Shown here: piece after piece, positions 18,197 to 26,698 of the stretch | Layout: each line of letters starts with the position of its first letter | How positions within the stretch are numbered: the first letter of the stretch is position 1 | NCBI GenBank assembly: GCA_947643595.1 | Contig: CANRWP010000008.1 | Location: 1-64,000 of the forward strand | Source: an uncultured bacterium | GTDB taxonomy: Bacteria; Bacillota; Clostridia; Lachnospirales; Lachnospiraceae | DNA length: 64,000 nucleotides | Direction: 5' to 3' | The notes under the pieces: generated by a model | The model's input: only the letters and a program-made list of their open reading frames with translations | Told to the model about the DNA's origin: nothing | The model's database searches: none | Program-made: the position numbers and the translations under genes

Positions 18197-19055
18197 TTGC
18201 AACCTCTGTCAGATATTTTCCGTAATCCGTCTTGAGCAGCGGTTCCGCCAGGGCGAGAAGCTGCTCTCTGGTAATAAAGCCTCTCTTAAAAGCAATTTCC
18301 TCGATACAGGAAATGTACAATCCCTGCCTCTTCTGGAAAGCCGCCACAAAATCCGCCGCATCCAGCAGCGCATTGTGATTTCCCGTATCCAGCCACGCAA
18401 AACCTCTGCCCATGGTCTCCACCCGCAGATCGCCGCGCCGCAGATACTCGTTGTTCACGCTGGTGATCTCAATCTCTCCCCTCGGCGAAGGTTTTACATT
18501 CTTTGCGATCTCTATCACGTCGTTATCGTAGAAGTAAAGCCCCGGCACGGCATAATTGCTCTTCGGCTTCTCCGGTTTTTCCTCGATGGAAAGCGCCTTC
18601 CCGTTCTCGTCGAATTCCACCACGCCGTACTCTCTCGGATCTCTCACATAATATCCGAAGATCGTAGCTCCCTTCTCCCTGGAGGCCACCTGCTGCAGCA
18701 GTTTGGAAAAGCTCTGGCCATAAAAGATATTATCCCCCAGCACGAGCGCCACCCGGTCCGTTCCGATAAACTCTTCCCCGATCAGAAAAGCATCCGCCAG
18801 CCCTCTCGGATATTCCTGTACCGCGTAGGAGAACTGCAGTCCGAGCTGGCTTCCGTCGCCGAACAGCTCCTCGAACACCGGCAGATCCCTGGGTGTCGAA
18901 ATAATCAGTACCTCCCGGATTCCCGCCAACATCAGCGTGGACAGCGGGTAATAGATCATCGGTTTGTCATAGACCGGCATGATCTGTTTGGAAATAGCTT
19001 TGGTCAATGGATACAGTCTTGTGCCGGCGCCGCCCGCAAGTATAATTCCTTTCAT
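18186..19055 (-). CDS. rfbA: Glucose-1-phosphate thymidylyltransferase
   Basis: 289 residues, the usual length. The nucleotidyltransferase signature [20 protein letters not shown] is at residues 8-27; later blocks include [24 protein letters not shown] and [10 protein letters not shown]. It makes dTDP-glucose from glucose 1-phosphate and dTTP. The product feeds rmlB next door and then either rmlC (rhamnose branch) or WecE of operon B (Fuc4NAc branch). It lies 36 bp after rmlB and overlaps the following lysozyme gene by 11 nt. Confidence 0.97.
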   Translation of the reverse strand: MKGIILAGGAGTRLYPLTKAISKQIMPVYDKPMIYYPLSTLMLAGIREVLIISTPRDLPVFEELFGDGSQLGLQFSYAVQEYPRGLADAFLIGEEFIGTDRVALVLGDNIFYGQSFSKLLQQVASREKGATIFGYYVRDPREYGVVEFDENGKALSIEEKPEKPKSNYAVPGLYFYDNDVIEIAKNVKPSPRGEIEITSVNNEYLRRGDLRVETMGRGFAWLDTGNHNALLDAADFVAAFQKRQGLYISCIEEIAFKRGFITREQLLALAEPLLKTDYGKYLTEVANGL

Positions 19056-19091
19056 CGATATCTCCTTAAATAGAATAAGACTTCCAATCCT

Positions 19092-20171
19092 TTATATTTT
19101 ATACATCTCTTCGTAATACTTCTGATAGTTTCCGCTGGTGACGTTTTTCATCCAGTCCTCGTGCTCAAAATACCACTCGATCGTCCTGCGGATTCCTTCC
19201 CGGAACATGGTCTCCGGCTCCCAGCCGATCTCCGCTTTGATCTTGTCAGGCGCGATCGCGTAGCGTCTGTCGTGTCCCTTCCGGTCCTCCACATAGGTGA
19301 TCAGATCCTTGCTCACAAGCGCTTTCCTCGGATCGTCCTCAGCCAGCATCTCCTGCAGTGTCTCTATGATGATGTGAATGATCTCGATATTCTGTTTTTC
19401 ATTGTGACCGCCGATATTGTAGGTCTCAAACAGCCTGCCCTGTTCCTGCACCATGTCGATCGCCTTTGCGTGATCCTCCACATAAAGCCAGTCCCTGACA
19501 TTCTTTCCATCGCCATACACCGGGAGTTTTTTGCCCTGCAGCGCATTGTTGATGATCAGCGGAATCAGCTTCTCCGGGAACTGATAAGGTCCGTAGTTGT
19601 TGGAACAGTTCGTGATGTTCGCCGGGAACCTGTAGGTGTCCATATAGGCCTTCACCAGCATGTCCGAGCTCGCCTTGCTGGCTGAATAGGGGCTGTGGGG
19701 CGCATAGGGGGTCGTCTCATAGAAATACTCCCCCTCATTCTCCAGAGATCCGTACACTTCATCCGTGGAGACATGCAGAAACTTTTTCCCTTCCTTATAA
19801 CTGCCATCCGGGTTCTCCCATGCCGCCTTCGCACAGTTCAACATCACTGCCGTACCCAGCACATTGGTCTTCACAAAGACCTCAGGCTCTCTGATACTCC
19901 GGTCCACGTGGCTCTCCGCCGCAAAGTGAACCACTCTGTCGATGTCGTTCTCCGCAAAAATCCTGCCGATCGCTTCCTTGTCGCAGATATCCGCCCTGAC
20001 AAAGGTATAGTTGTCTCGCTTCTCCACATCCCGCAGGTTTTCCAGATTCCCCGCGTAAGTCAGCGCGTCCACATTGATGATGCGGATCTCACTGTCATAC
20101 TTTTTAAACATGTAGTGAATATAGTTGGAACCGATAAAACCAGCTCCGCCCGTTACCAGATATGTTCTCAT
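19092..20171 (-). CDS. rfbB: dTDP-glucose 4,6-dehydratase
   Basis: 359 residues, short-chain dehydrogenase fold. NAD-binding TGGAGFIGSNYIHY near residue 7, catalytic HVSTDEVYGSL near 135, YSASKASSD with the Tyr-Lys pair near 160, and NNYGPYQFPEKLIP. It forms dTDP-4-dehydro-6-deoxyglucose, the branch point for rhamnose (via rmlC) and for 4-amino sugars (via WecE at 36990-38120). It follows the large GH25 gene by 56 bp in operon A. Confidence 0.97.
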   Translation of the reverse strand: MRTYLVTGGAGFIGSNYIHYMFKKYDSEIRIINVDALTYAGNLENLRDVEKRDNYTFVRADICDKEAIGRIFAENDIDRVVHFAAESHVDRSIREPEVFVKTNVLGTAVMLNCAKAAWENPDGSYKEGKKFLHVSTDEVYGSLENEGEYFYETTPYAPHSPYSASKASSDMLVKAYMDTYRFPANITNCSNNYGPYQFPEKLIPLIINNALQGKKLPVYGDGKNVRDWLYVEDHAKAIDMVQEQGRLFETYNIGGHNEKQNIEIIHIIIETLQEMLAEDDPRKALVSKDLITYVEDRKGHDRRYAIAPDKIKAEIGWEPETMFREGIRRTIEWYFEHEDWMKNVTSGNYQKYYEEMYKI

Positions 20172-20227
20172 ATTTTGCTTCTCCTATTCCAGTTTCGCAG
20201 GATCTCTTCCCACAATCCCGCTGTTTC

Positions 20228-23200
20228 TTAGTATCCCAGATAACTCTGATTCATATCCACATTCCCTTTGATGCCCGGCACAGATCCCTTGGAACTGTAC
20301 TGCCACAGGTTGTATCTTCCGCCGTAGTTGGGCGCTGCCGCATACTGCGCCAGCCAGATCTTATAGGAGCCGAGAGCCCCCGCGTCGATCTTGCTGTTCA
20401 GCCAGGTCTTATTCGCGTAAACGCCCGCCGTATATCCCGAATTCTGGATCGTCGCACAGAACGCCTTGCAGACCGCCGTGCGGGTTCCCTTGTCGATGCC
20501 GTCCGCTCTGCCGCCGCTGGCCTCCACATCCAGGAAGATCGGGTAGGATATCTTATATTTTTTCACCAGATCCAGCACCATAGAAGCCTCTTCCACCGCT
20601 TCCTTCTCGTTGACGGCCTGCGTGAAGAAGTATACTCCCACCTTCAGCCCCGCCGCGTTGGCGCCGGAAATGTTCGCCGCAAATTTCGGGTCCGTGATCA
20701 GCGCGCCTGTAGTGGAACCGCGGTAACCGCAGCGAATGATCGCGTACGACGCCCCGGAGGCCTTCACGCTGTTCCAGTCGATGCTGCCGTTCCACTTGGA
20801 CACATCGATTCCGAACGTGCCGGAGCTTGTCACAAGACTTCCGTCGCTGGCAAAAGTATATTTCGCGCCCTGGATGACCTGTTCACCCGTCACATATTTA
20901 TGGTTCTCCAGATAATAGTAGGTTTTGCCGTTGATATTCTGCCAGCCTGTGTACAGGATCTCCGTCGTCTCTATATAGAACTCGTTGAATTTATAGTAAT
21001 CCGCATACACCGCTTTGCGGTATTTGCCGTTCTCGTACACGTACACCTGATTGCCGTTTTTATCTTTCAACAGGGTGGTCGTATCGAGCATGTAATTGTT
21101 GACAACCTTCACGGTCAGTTTCGCTTCTTTTCCGTTGTCGCAGGTGATCACCACCTCCGTCTCGCCGAGAGCAACGCCTGTGACCGTCACCGTCTTATCC
21201 TTCACCGCCGCCGTAGCGATCTTCGTATTCCTGGACTCAACTTTGGTTATCTTCGCACTGTCAGGCACAGTTGTCACCTTCACGGCGACAGCCTGCTTAA
21301 TCTGCACCTGCAGAGGGGATGTCTTATCCAGTGTGATTCCGGCGTCGGTCACAGTCACATCACATTTCACTACCACGTCCCCTGCCGTCACCGTGATCGC
21401 TGCCTTTCCTGCCTTCTTCGCCTCCACTACCGCCGACTTTGTATCGGAAGCCTGGGTCACGGAAGCGACATTGGCATCCGAGGAGGTCCAGCTCACAGTA
21501 TTCTGATTGGTCGTCGCCGTTATGGTTCCCTTTTGTCCCGTCATCAGGGACATTGCCGTCGGGTTGATCGAGAGGGTTGCCTGTACAGGTGCCGCTTCAA
21601 CATTAACCGTACAGTTTTCCGACATCCCACCGGCACTCGCCGTAATTGCGACTGATCCTTTTGCAATACCTTTTACTACGCCGGTTTTCTCATCTACTGT
21701 CGCTACGCCAGAATTACTGGAACTCCATTTTACTTCAGCGCCAGTAGTATTCTCTTTCACTGACATCGTTATGGTATCGCCCGCTTTTATTGTAAAAGGG
21801 CCCTTATCAATAGAAAACTTTTTCTCTGCGGGAGGTTCCACTGGTGGATCAGGATCTACCGGCGGATTTGGAGTTTCGCCCGTATTCCCACCAGTATTAT
21901 CTCCTCCACCGGTGTTGTCTCCTCCACCGGTGTTGTCTCCTCCACCGGTGTTGTCTCCATCTCCACCAGAATTCTCTCCCTCAGTGCCGCCTCCGGGAGT
22001 TTCTGTCTCTGGTTTTTCTGCACCCGTTCCATCCGGCGGAGTAGTCTTGGTTTCCGTCATCAGATAATACCCATCCGTCCTGACCGAAGCCGTCGCCCCG
22101 GGATCTTTGATCGTATTTTTGTCGATCTTTGTATAGGAAGCTTCCCCGGCGTTCGTCTGTGTAGATTTCACAAAAGGCACCGTGTCTGTCAGCTTGGATT
22201 CCTCCACCACCTCCGCGATGGCAGTATCCTCCACAGCCGCATTGACCTCCGCCTCCGTCTTGATCTCTTCCTTGACGTCCACCTTCTTATAGTCGATGTT
22301 CGCCTTTACCTCCGCGCTCACGACCTCCGCGGAAACCTTATAATCGTCATACCCGGTCAGCTCCAGCATCTTGACCTTATAGGTTCCCGCCTCGATATTC
22401 TCTTTGTAGATCACGCCGTCTTTGTCATCGTCCGTCCAGGTTTCCGTCTTTTTGGAGGGACTCGTCACCTCCACCTGGAACGGCACATTCGCCACCAGCT
22501 TATCTGTACTCGTGTTGACAAACTTGATTTTCAGGTCCTTCACAATAGAAGTCATCTTCAGGGAAACATTAGCTCCCTGAACCGGCTCCTCCACAACTTC
22601 CTGAGCCTCTTCCTCTATCTCCGCAGCGGTCTCCTTCGCCAGCTGGGCGTCCGCCACCGCCAGCAGACCGCTCTCACCGATGATCGTCACTCCCTGCAGG
22701 GATGTCCCCACGTCCACAAAGGCTGCCGCCGCCTTATCCTCATTTCTTTGGGCTATAAAAATCGTACCGGTAAGTACCGCAAAAACAAGCACTGCCACTC
22801 CCGTAAACGCGATCACTTTGTCGATAACGGGGAGATTGCGGAAAGCGAGCATGGCTCCGGCAACGCCCTTTTTCCTTCGATAAGCTACAAAATCCTCATC
22901 GTCGTCATCGTCGTAGTCCTCATACTCCCCTTCATCTACATAGTAAAGATCTTCATCCTCTTCCTCATAGGAATCCTCTTCCCCGGCTTCCCCGTAATAA
23001 TCTACGTCATCGCTGTAATATTCTTCTTCATAATATTCCTGTTCCTCGGCATATTCGTCAGATTCTTCGTCCTCGTAGTACTCCTCTTCATAGTATTCAT
23101 CCGACTCATCGCCCTCATAGTATTCTTCCTCCGGATCGTCGTATCCGTCCTCATAATACTCTTCCTCTTCGTACTCATCCTCATAATCATCTATCTCAGA

Positions 23201-23275
23201 ATCATACCTCTTTTTCCCTGAAAGTTCCCGTTTTCCGTATTTTTTCTGCTTCTTACTTTTTCTTAACAAGCTCAT
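20228..23275 (-). CDS. Giant membrane-anchored GH25 lysozyme with acidic cytoplasmic tail and Ig-like domains
   Basis: 1015 residues. Layout: basic start (1-23); an extreme Asp/Glu/Tyr-rich stretch (24-128) that should lie in the cytoplasm; one membrane segment (about 150-175); a prealbumin-like repeat (about 235-320); a Gly/Asn/Asp/Thr linker built on repeated NTGGGD; BIG2-type Ig-like domains (about 490-740); a cell-wall-binding-like stretch (GWQNINGKTYYYLENHKYV); and a C-terminal GH25 muramidase (about 818-1015) with [13 protein letters not shown] and FLDVE. First gene of operon A, directly behind a strong promoter at 23343-23371. Probably a wall-spanning muramidase. Its tyrosine-rich tail is unusual for the family. 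Confidence 0.9.
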   Translation of the reverse strand: MSLLRKSKKQKKYGKRELSGKKRYDSEIDDYEDEYEEEEYYEDGYDDPEEEYYEGDESDEYYEEEYYEDEESDEYAEEQEYYEEEYYSDDVDYYGEAGEEDSYEEEDEDLYYVDEGEYEDYDDDDDEDFVAYRRKKGVAGAMLAFRNLPVIDKVIAFTGVAVLVFAVLTGTIFIAQRNEDKAAAAFVDVGTSLQGVTIIGESGLLAVADAQLAKETAAEIEEEAQEVVEEPVQGANVSLKMTSIVKDLKIKFVNTSTDKLVANVPFQVEVTSPSKKTETWTDDDKDGVIYKENIEAGTYKVKMLELTGYDDYKVSAEVVSAEVKANIDYKKVDVKEEIKTEAEVNAAVEDTAIAEVVEESKLTDTVPFVKSTQTNAGEASYTKIDKNTIKDPGATASVRTDGYYLMTETKTTPPDGTGAEKPETETPGGGTEGENSGGDGDNTGGGDNTGGGDNTGGGDNTGGNTGETPNPPVDPDPPVEPPAEKKFSIDKGPFTIKAGDTITMSVKENTTGAEVKWSSSNSGVATVDEKTGVVKGIAKGSVAITASAGGMSENCTVNVEAAPVQATLSINPTAMSLMTGQKGTITATTNQNTVSWTSSDANVASVTQASDTKSAVVEAKKAGKAAITVTAGDVVVKCDVTVTDAGITLDKTSPLQVQIKQAVAVKVTTVPDSAKITKVESRNTKIATAAVKDKTVTVTGVALGETEVVITCDNGKEAKLTVKVVNNYMLDTTTLLKDKNGNQVYVYENGKYRKAVYADYYKFNEFYIETTEILYTGWQNINGKTYYYLENHKYVTGEQVIQGAKYTFASDGSLVTSSGTFGIDVSKWNGSIDWNSVKASGASYAIIRCGYRGSTTGALITDPKFAANISGANAAGLKVGVYFFTQAVNEKEAVEEASMVLDLVKKYKISYPIFLDVEASGGRADGIDKGTRTAVCKAFCATIQNSGYTAGVYANKTWLNSKIDAGALGSYKIWLAQYAAAPNYGGRYNLWQYSSKGSVPGIKGNVDMNQSYLGY
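21901..21954. repeat. Three perfect 18-bp tandem repeats in the lysozyme linker
   Basis: CTCCTCCACCGGTGTTGT occurs three times without change (21901-21918, 21919-21936, 21937-21954), flanked by diverged copies. On the coding strand it gives repeated GGGDNT linker units. The number of copies may vary between strains by slippage, changing the length of the wall-spanning linker without breaking the frame. Confidence 0.9.
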
Positions 23276-23342
23276 AAAACTATGTGACCTTTCTCTTTTT
23301 TGCGAAATTCCGCTATTTTCCCTTATACACAGTATCTGTCCT

Positions 23343-23371
23343 ATTGTACCACTTTCTTCCCACTAATTCAA
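23343..23371 (-). promoter_or_regulatory. Sigma-A promoter of operon A
   Basis: Read on the minus strand: -35 TTGAAT (23371-23366), exactly 17 nt, -10 TACAAT (23348-23343). Transcription would begin near 23336, leaving a leader of about 60 nt before the GH25 start at 23275, with GAAAGG as ribosome site. No comparable promoter was found inside the following 21 kb, and genes are separated by at most 99 bp, so this may drive all of operon A. Confidence 0.75.
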
Positions 23372-23420
23372 GGATTCTCCATAACTTCTAAAAGTTTGCA
23401 TATGGCTTAGCACTATTTTT

Positions 23421-24476
23421 TTACTTCAATTTCACAACGCTCTCACGTATTTCGTCGGCATCCCGCCCATCAGCCAATCGCCCATACTCCCAATAGGCGC
23501 CAAAGTCTTCCCGGGTATACTCAGCACCATCTTCAACCCTCTTCTGTGCACCCAAATCAAACTGCCGCATGGCGCACTTTTCATAAGCCGGCTCTAATAT
23601 AAAATGCATGCGCTCGGCAAGCATGACATTATAAAAATCCTTGCGAACATCCGACAAAAAATTACATCCATTTATGAACTCTCTAACAGCAGGCATGGCA
23701 TTGCGAATACGTGGAACCATTCGAACGACCGCACTGGTAAGCTCACTATAAATACCGGACGACATCATGTCGTAATACCCAACTTTTTTCTTATGCATCT
23801 CAAGCGCCGCCTTTGGATACAGCTTAATGCGCTGCATGATCTCCTTCGAATCGATGAGGACCGCTGCCATGCCAGACTCTGACAGATTAGGAAACAGCGT
23901 ACTGCCATTGTCATATATGGGGGACACAGTAACAGAATCATCCGGCCCAATCAAATAACCAAAGTTACCTTTATGTCTATCAAAATTCCCAACAAGAGCA
24001 TCTCCGACAAAACGCTCCCAATAAGCTGATTTGAAAAGGCCTTCCTGCGGAGAAAGCATGGGGTCCATCTCAAAAACCTCATAAATCTGCTCTATATCCG
24101 GTATTCTCCCAATGGCACCGGAATCATAGTGTTTTCGTAGAAATATCCCAAATTCAAGAAGTTCTCCGCACGGCGGAACAAAATTGCGGCATACGACAAC
24201 AACTTCCCCATCCAATGTCCCAAGTTCAGTATCGTGTACCGGATAGCCGAGGATGCCAAGAACATGGCTGGACACATACTCAGACACGACATTATTGACA
24301 TAGTTCGTAGCAAGATCATTACGGGGTGCCTGCTTTTCCGAATACTTCACCATATAACGCGAGTTGTCAGGTCCTAACAAACCATCCTTCCGATCGGATC
24401 CGCCATAATTGGCACGAAGATCACGGGGCCATCCGTCAAACGATCGCAATCCTTCAATTCCTAACTTCAGTCCCAT
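23421..24476 (-). CDS. HipA-like Ser/Thr kinase
   Basis: 351 residues, soluble. It has the HipA_C/CtkA-type kinase features: an N-terminal RYMVKYSE segment that may hold the ATP lysine, the catalytic loop GNFDRHKGNFGYL, and the metal-binding SPIYDNGSTLFP. HipA kinases are toxins that phosphorylate glutamyl-tRNA synthetase or related targets. The protein lacks the short N-terminal HipA_N module, and no HipB-type HTH gene is next to it, so it is more like stand-alone HipA-domain kinases. The start ATG at 24476 follows AGGAGG by about 10 nt. A consensus promoter lies 170 bp upstream. Target unknown. Confidence 0.75.
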   Translation of the reverse strand: MGLKLGIEGLRSFDGWPRDLRANYGGSDRKDGLLGPDNSRYMVKYSEKQAPRNDLATNYVNNVVSEYVSSHVLGILGYPVHDTELGTLDGEVVVVCRNFVPPCGELLEFGIFLRKHYDSGAIGRIPDIEQIYEVFEMDPMLSPQEGLFKSAYWERFVGDALVGNFDRHKGNFGYLIGPDDSVTVSPIYDNGSTLFPNLSESGMAAVLIDSKEIMQRIKLYPKAALEMHKKKVGYYDMMSSGIYSELTSAVVRMVPRIRNAMPAVREFINGCNFLSDVRKDFYNVMLAERMHFILEPAYEKCAMRQFDLGAQKRVEDGAEYTREDFGAYWEYGRLADGRDADEIRESVVKLK

Positions 24477-24958
24477 GCTAAATCAACCTCCTGGTCAGTA
24501 TTTATACAATATCTATGTAGGTGCTTACGCGTCACCGCCTTTTTCCATCTTGTCCAGGTATTGCTCCAATGCCCTTTCCACAGTGAACGTCTGAGAAACA
24601 TAATCTTTGTTTTTGCTACCGATATGGCATATATTGGATACTTTACAGTTAATATATCATGCAGATAAAAAATGTCAATACCGGCTTAAAGCTGCTAAGG
24701 ACGCAAAAAAAGCCATGCAGATATCCGATGATTTGCCGGAAAAACTGATCGGCTATTTCCCTGTGAAAAACATCAACGATAAGCTATATTGATTTGATGC
24801 AGTAATCCCCAAACTCTTTGATCCTTATGATTTCCCTGAATAAACTTTATGACGGACTGGAATATATTGGCTGCGAATACGAAAAGATCCGTACTGCATG
24901 CGGTATCTTTACGACCACATTAATTGTCTCTGTCTTAATATTTTTCCATATATCATGT
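24477..24958. other. Leader and remnant DNA upstream of the HipA-like gene
   Basis: Stretch of about 480 bp without a convincing complete gene. On the minus strand a frame stays open for about 40 codons (24525-24650) and ends with VERALEQYLDKMEKGGDA and a stop 48 bp before the kinase start, but no ATG/GTG/TTG opens it near its beginning. It may be the tail of a lost partner gene. On the plus strand, short frames at 24607-24792 and 24818-25117 overlap the promoter and the LysR remnant and are not recognised. Confidence 0.4.
24651..24678 (-). promoter_or_regulatory. Promoter of the HipA-like kinase gene
   Basis: Minus strand: consensus -35 TTGACA (24678-24673), 16 nt, -10 TATATT (24656-24651). 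Predicted start near 24645. The perfect -35 box makes it one of the best promoters in the window. The transcript would run through the start-less open frame (24525-24650) into the kinase gene. Confidence 0.6.
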
Positions 24959-25195
24959 TTAACGATATTGCAGATATTCCAAAAATCGCTTGACCGCAAG
25001 CGAAGCTGTCTTTTTACTCCGCAATGCAATCCCGTTTCTGATAATATTTGGCAGCCAGTGTGTCGCTGCACTGGAAAATGTGCCGATACGGATAAGCCCC
25101 GATTGCGAGTAATTTAATATCTCTGCGGCTTTTGTGAAACTGCCATACTCAACCGTCTTAACTAATGCCATATATTTTTGAATGTTCATATCCAT
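24959..25195 (-). pseudogene. LysR-type regulator shortened by internal deletions
   Basis: 78 codons in one open frame, but the content is three separate pieces of a roughly 290-residue LysR protein: the HTH start MNIQKYMALVKTVEYGSFTK through SQSG; then LIRIGTFSSAATHWLPNII, the beginning of the substrate-binding domain; then IALRSKKTASLAVKRFLEYL, the C-terminal end. The rest of the HTH, the linker helix and most of the effector domain are missing. Both deletions keep the frame. It stands divergent to the YbaK remnant, as a LysR gene normally would to its target. It cannot fold as a regulator. Confidence 0.75.
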
Positions 25196-25232
25196 ATTAT
25201 CACCCTGTTTTAACTATCTGATTTTGTCATGT

Positions 25233-25261
25233 TTTCCATGATAAACATTCGCTTTTATAAT
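25233..25261 (+). promoter_or_regulatory. Promoter upstream of the YbaK remnant
   Basis: TTTCCA (25233-25238), 17 nt, TATAAT (25256-25261), in the divergent region between the LysR remnant and the YbaK remnant. The -10 box is perfect, the -35 matches four of six. CAGGAG lies before the ATG at 25320. The promoter looks intact although the genes it serves do not. Confidence 0.5.
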
Positions 25262-25319
25262 TACAGGGGACGTGGTAAATTGAAAGCGCAAAAAAGTCAA
25301 GCAGGAGTGTGACCATAAA

Positions 25320-25676
25320 ATGTTTTATGTAAGTGAAATTCAGAACGAAGCTCCCTGTCATTTTCAAACACAGCTTCAGCAAAAAGTTTATGAGGCATTA
25401 GAAAAATTACAAATCCGGGGTGCCCGCGTTTCTTTTGCTCCCGCAGAGCAAATGGAAATTATGCCCGGTACGAAAATTGGTGCGGCAACTGTTTTCAGCA
25501 GTCTATTGGATATAGAAAATAAAGTACAGATTGTCTTTGACAAAGAAGTGATTGCCAGGGAATGGTATGGGTGCAGCGACGGAACAACAACGGGATATAT
25601 GAAAGTGCATACAGAGGATATTTGCAAAAAGTTTCTGCCGTACACCAGCCCCACGCTGTCTGTTATTGAGGTGTGA
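25320..25676 (+). pseudogene. YbaK/EbsC-type prolyl-tRNA editing protein with internal deletion
   Basis: 118 codons. The start (MFYVSEIQNEAPCHFQTQL, LQQKVYEALEKL) and end (GTKIGAATVFSSLLDIENKV, then GCSDGTTTGYMKV) match YbaK-domain proteins of about 160 residues that clear mischarged tRNA. The middle, which should hold the first beta strands and the conserved lysine, seems to be missing between LEKLQI and RVSFAPAEQ. The frame stays open. It runs directly into a proB start at 25678, an arrangement known from Clostridia. Probably non-functional; the missing segment is judged from memory of the family. Confidence 0.65.
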
Positions 25677-25677
25677 T

Positions 25678-25782
25678 ATGGGGCTTTATCAAAACCGGAT
25701 TGTTGTGAAAGCAGGAACTTCTACCCTTACAAATGAAATGGTCAAAAGCGACTTGCGTTCTTTTGACCGTCTGCAGAGTTAG
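25678..25782 (+). pseudogene. Glutamate 5-kinase (proB) N-terminal fragment
   Basis: Starts one base after the YbaK stop. It reads QNRIVVKAGTSTLTNEM, the nucleotide-binding start of ProB, then MVKSDLRSFDRLQS and a stop after 34 codons. A full protein has about 260 residues or more, and no continuation is seen in any frame to 26100. It is therefore a truncated fragment that marks a former ybaK-proB operon. Confidence 0.75.
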
Positions 25783-26141
25783 CTGCCGCACATAAGTAAA
25801 ATTCACTACTACCAATTTACTACAAAATGAATCGTTTTCCAATATCTGTTTCTTTTGAAATTTTGGGAATGCCTGCTTTTCAGCCACTTTTTCCACCCCA
25901 TTTTCAAGAACAATAAAAATATCCGGGAGCTGTCCGTCCCGCAGGCAGGCCACAAGCACGCATACGCTATCAACTTCAAGATGAGGACATTGATCTAAGA
26001 CTGTGTAGAAATAATACTGCCATGCTGTGCTGTTACAATTTGTCGACGAAAAAAAAGAAAAACTATTGACTTTTCTGCCAAAAACTGCCAGAATTTAATT
26101 GACGAATTACAATAATTTTTTGAAAAAAAGGGGAATTTTTC
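25783..26141. other. Gene-free decayed DNA
   Basis: About 360 bp, AT-rich. The minus strand has an open stretch around 25800-26000 (LVACLRDGQLPDIFIVLENG) that looks protein-like but has no start or recognisable family; it may be another gene fragment. The right end holds the leader of the zinc-ribbon gene with AGGGG as ribosome site. No RNA gene seen. Confidence 0.4.
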
Positions 26142-26456
26142 ATGATGTACATGCATTATTGTAAGCGTTGCCAGAAGGTTCATATGTTAAACGGACATAA
26201 AATGTCCTGTCCAAGATGTGAGGCGCCTCTCACGGAACTGCAGATCACCTATCTGGATTACACAAATATGTCCAGAGATGAGCGAACAGCCTTTACCGCG
26301 CGCCTGAGAGATCCGGAACGGCTCTCCCGGCTCAGCACTACTTATCGAATGTATAAGTACAGCAAGTGGTACAAGGAACTGTTGGAGCAGGCACCGGACA
26401 GCATTTATCCGTTTGACACGAAAAGAACTCTGATCGGTCTCGCTGCAACCAACTGA
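26142..26456 (+). CDS. Small zinc-ribbon protein
   Basis: 104 residues. Four cysteines in two CxxC pairs (7/10 and 23/26: YCKRCQK and SCPRCEA) form a likely zinc ribbon at the N-terminus; the rest is helical with many Arg/Tyr (SRLSTTYRMYKYSKWYKELL). ATG at 26142 follows AGGGG by 8 nt. No enzyme motif. It is followed by a good terminator, so it seems to be a single-gene transcript. Possible nucleic-acid or protein binding; not recognised further. Confidence 0.65.
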   Translation: MMYMHYCKRCQKVHMLNGHKMSCPRCEAPLTELQITYLDYTNMSRDERTAFTARLRDPERLSRLSTTYRMYKYSKWYKELLEQAPDSIYPFDTKRTLIGLAATN

Positions 26457-26528
26457 ATTTTATTACTTAAAAACTGAATATGGTGCAGACAGAGCGTACA
26501 CGGTCCACAGGCAGGCTCTGTCATAAAG

Positions 26529-26570
26529 ACCATCACAGGTGTAAAACAAATTGTGCCTGTGATGGTTTTT
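26529..26570 (+). terminator. Intrinsic terminator after the zinc-ribbon gene
   Basis: Perfect 11-bp stem ACCATCACAGG (26529-26539) with CCTGTGATGGT (26556-26566), a 16-nt loop, then a T run to 26570. It closes transcription from the left about 75 bp after the stop codon at 26456. Confidence 0.85.
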
Positions 26571-26649
26571 AACCTGTCATCCGGACAAACTATTTCCCAT
26601 TTGCTCTCATCTTAATATTATACAGGGCAGGGAAAATGGAACATCCGTG

Positions 26650-26655
26650 TATAAT
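26650..26655 (+). promoter_or_regulatory. Possible -10 box upstream of the SGNH gene
   Basis: Perfect TATAAT 50 bp upstream of the long palindrome and 210 bp before the ATG at 26866. No good -35 box is found at 16-18 nt, so another factor might be needed or the match is chance. If used, the palindrome would be fully inside the leader RNA. Confidence 0.35.
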
Positions 26656-26698
26656 AACCTGCCATGTTCCATATGTTACTTATATTTCAAATTTCAAC

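Noticed and set aside
20162-21655. 497-codon plus-strand open frame opposite the GH25 gene
   Set aside because: Complement of the GH25 catalytic and Ig-like regions; composition not protein-like.
21901-21954. Short CRISPR array
   Set aside because: The 18-bp units are contiguous without spacers, lie in frame inside the GH25 linker and encode GGGDNT repeats.
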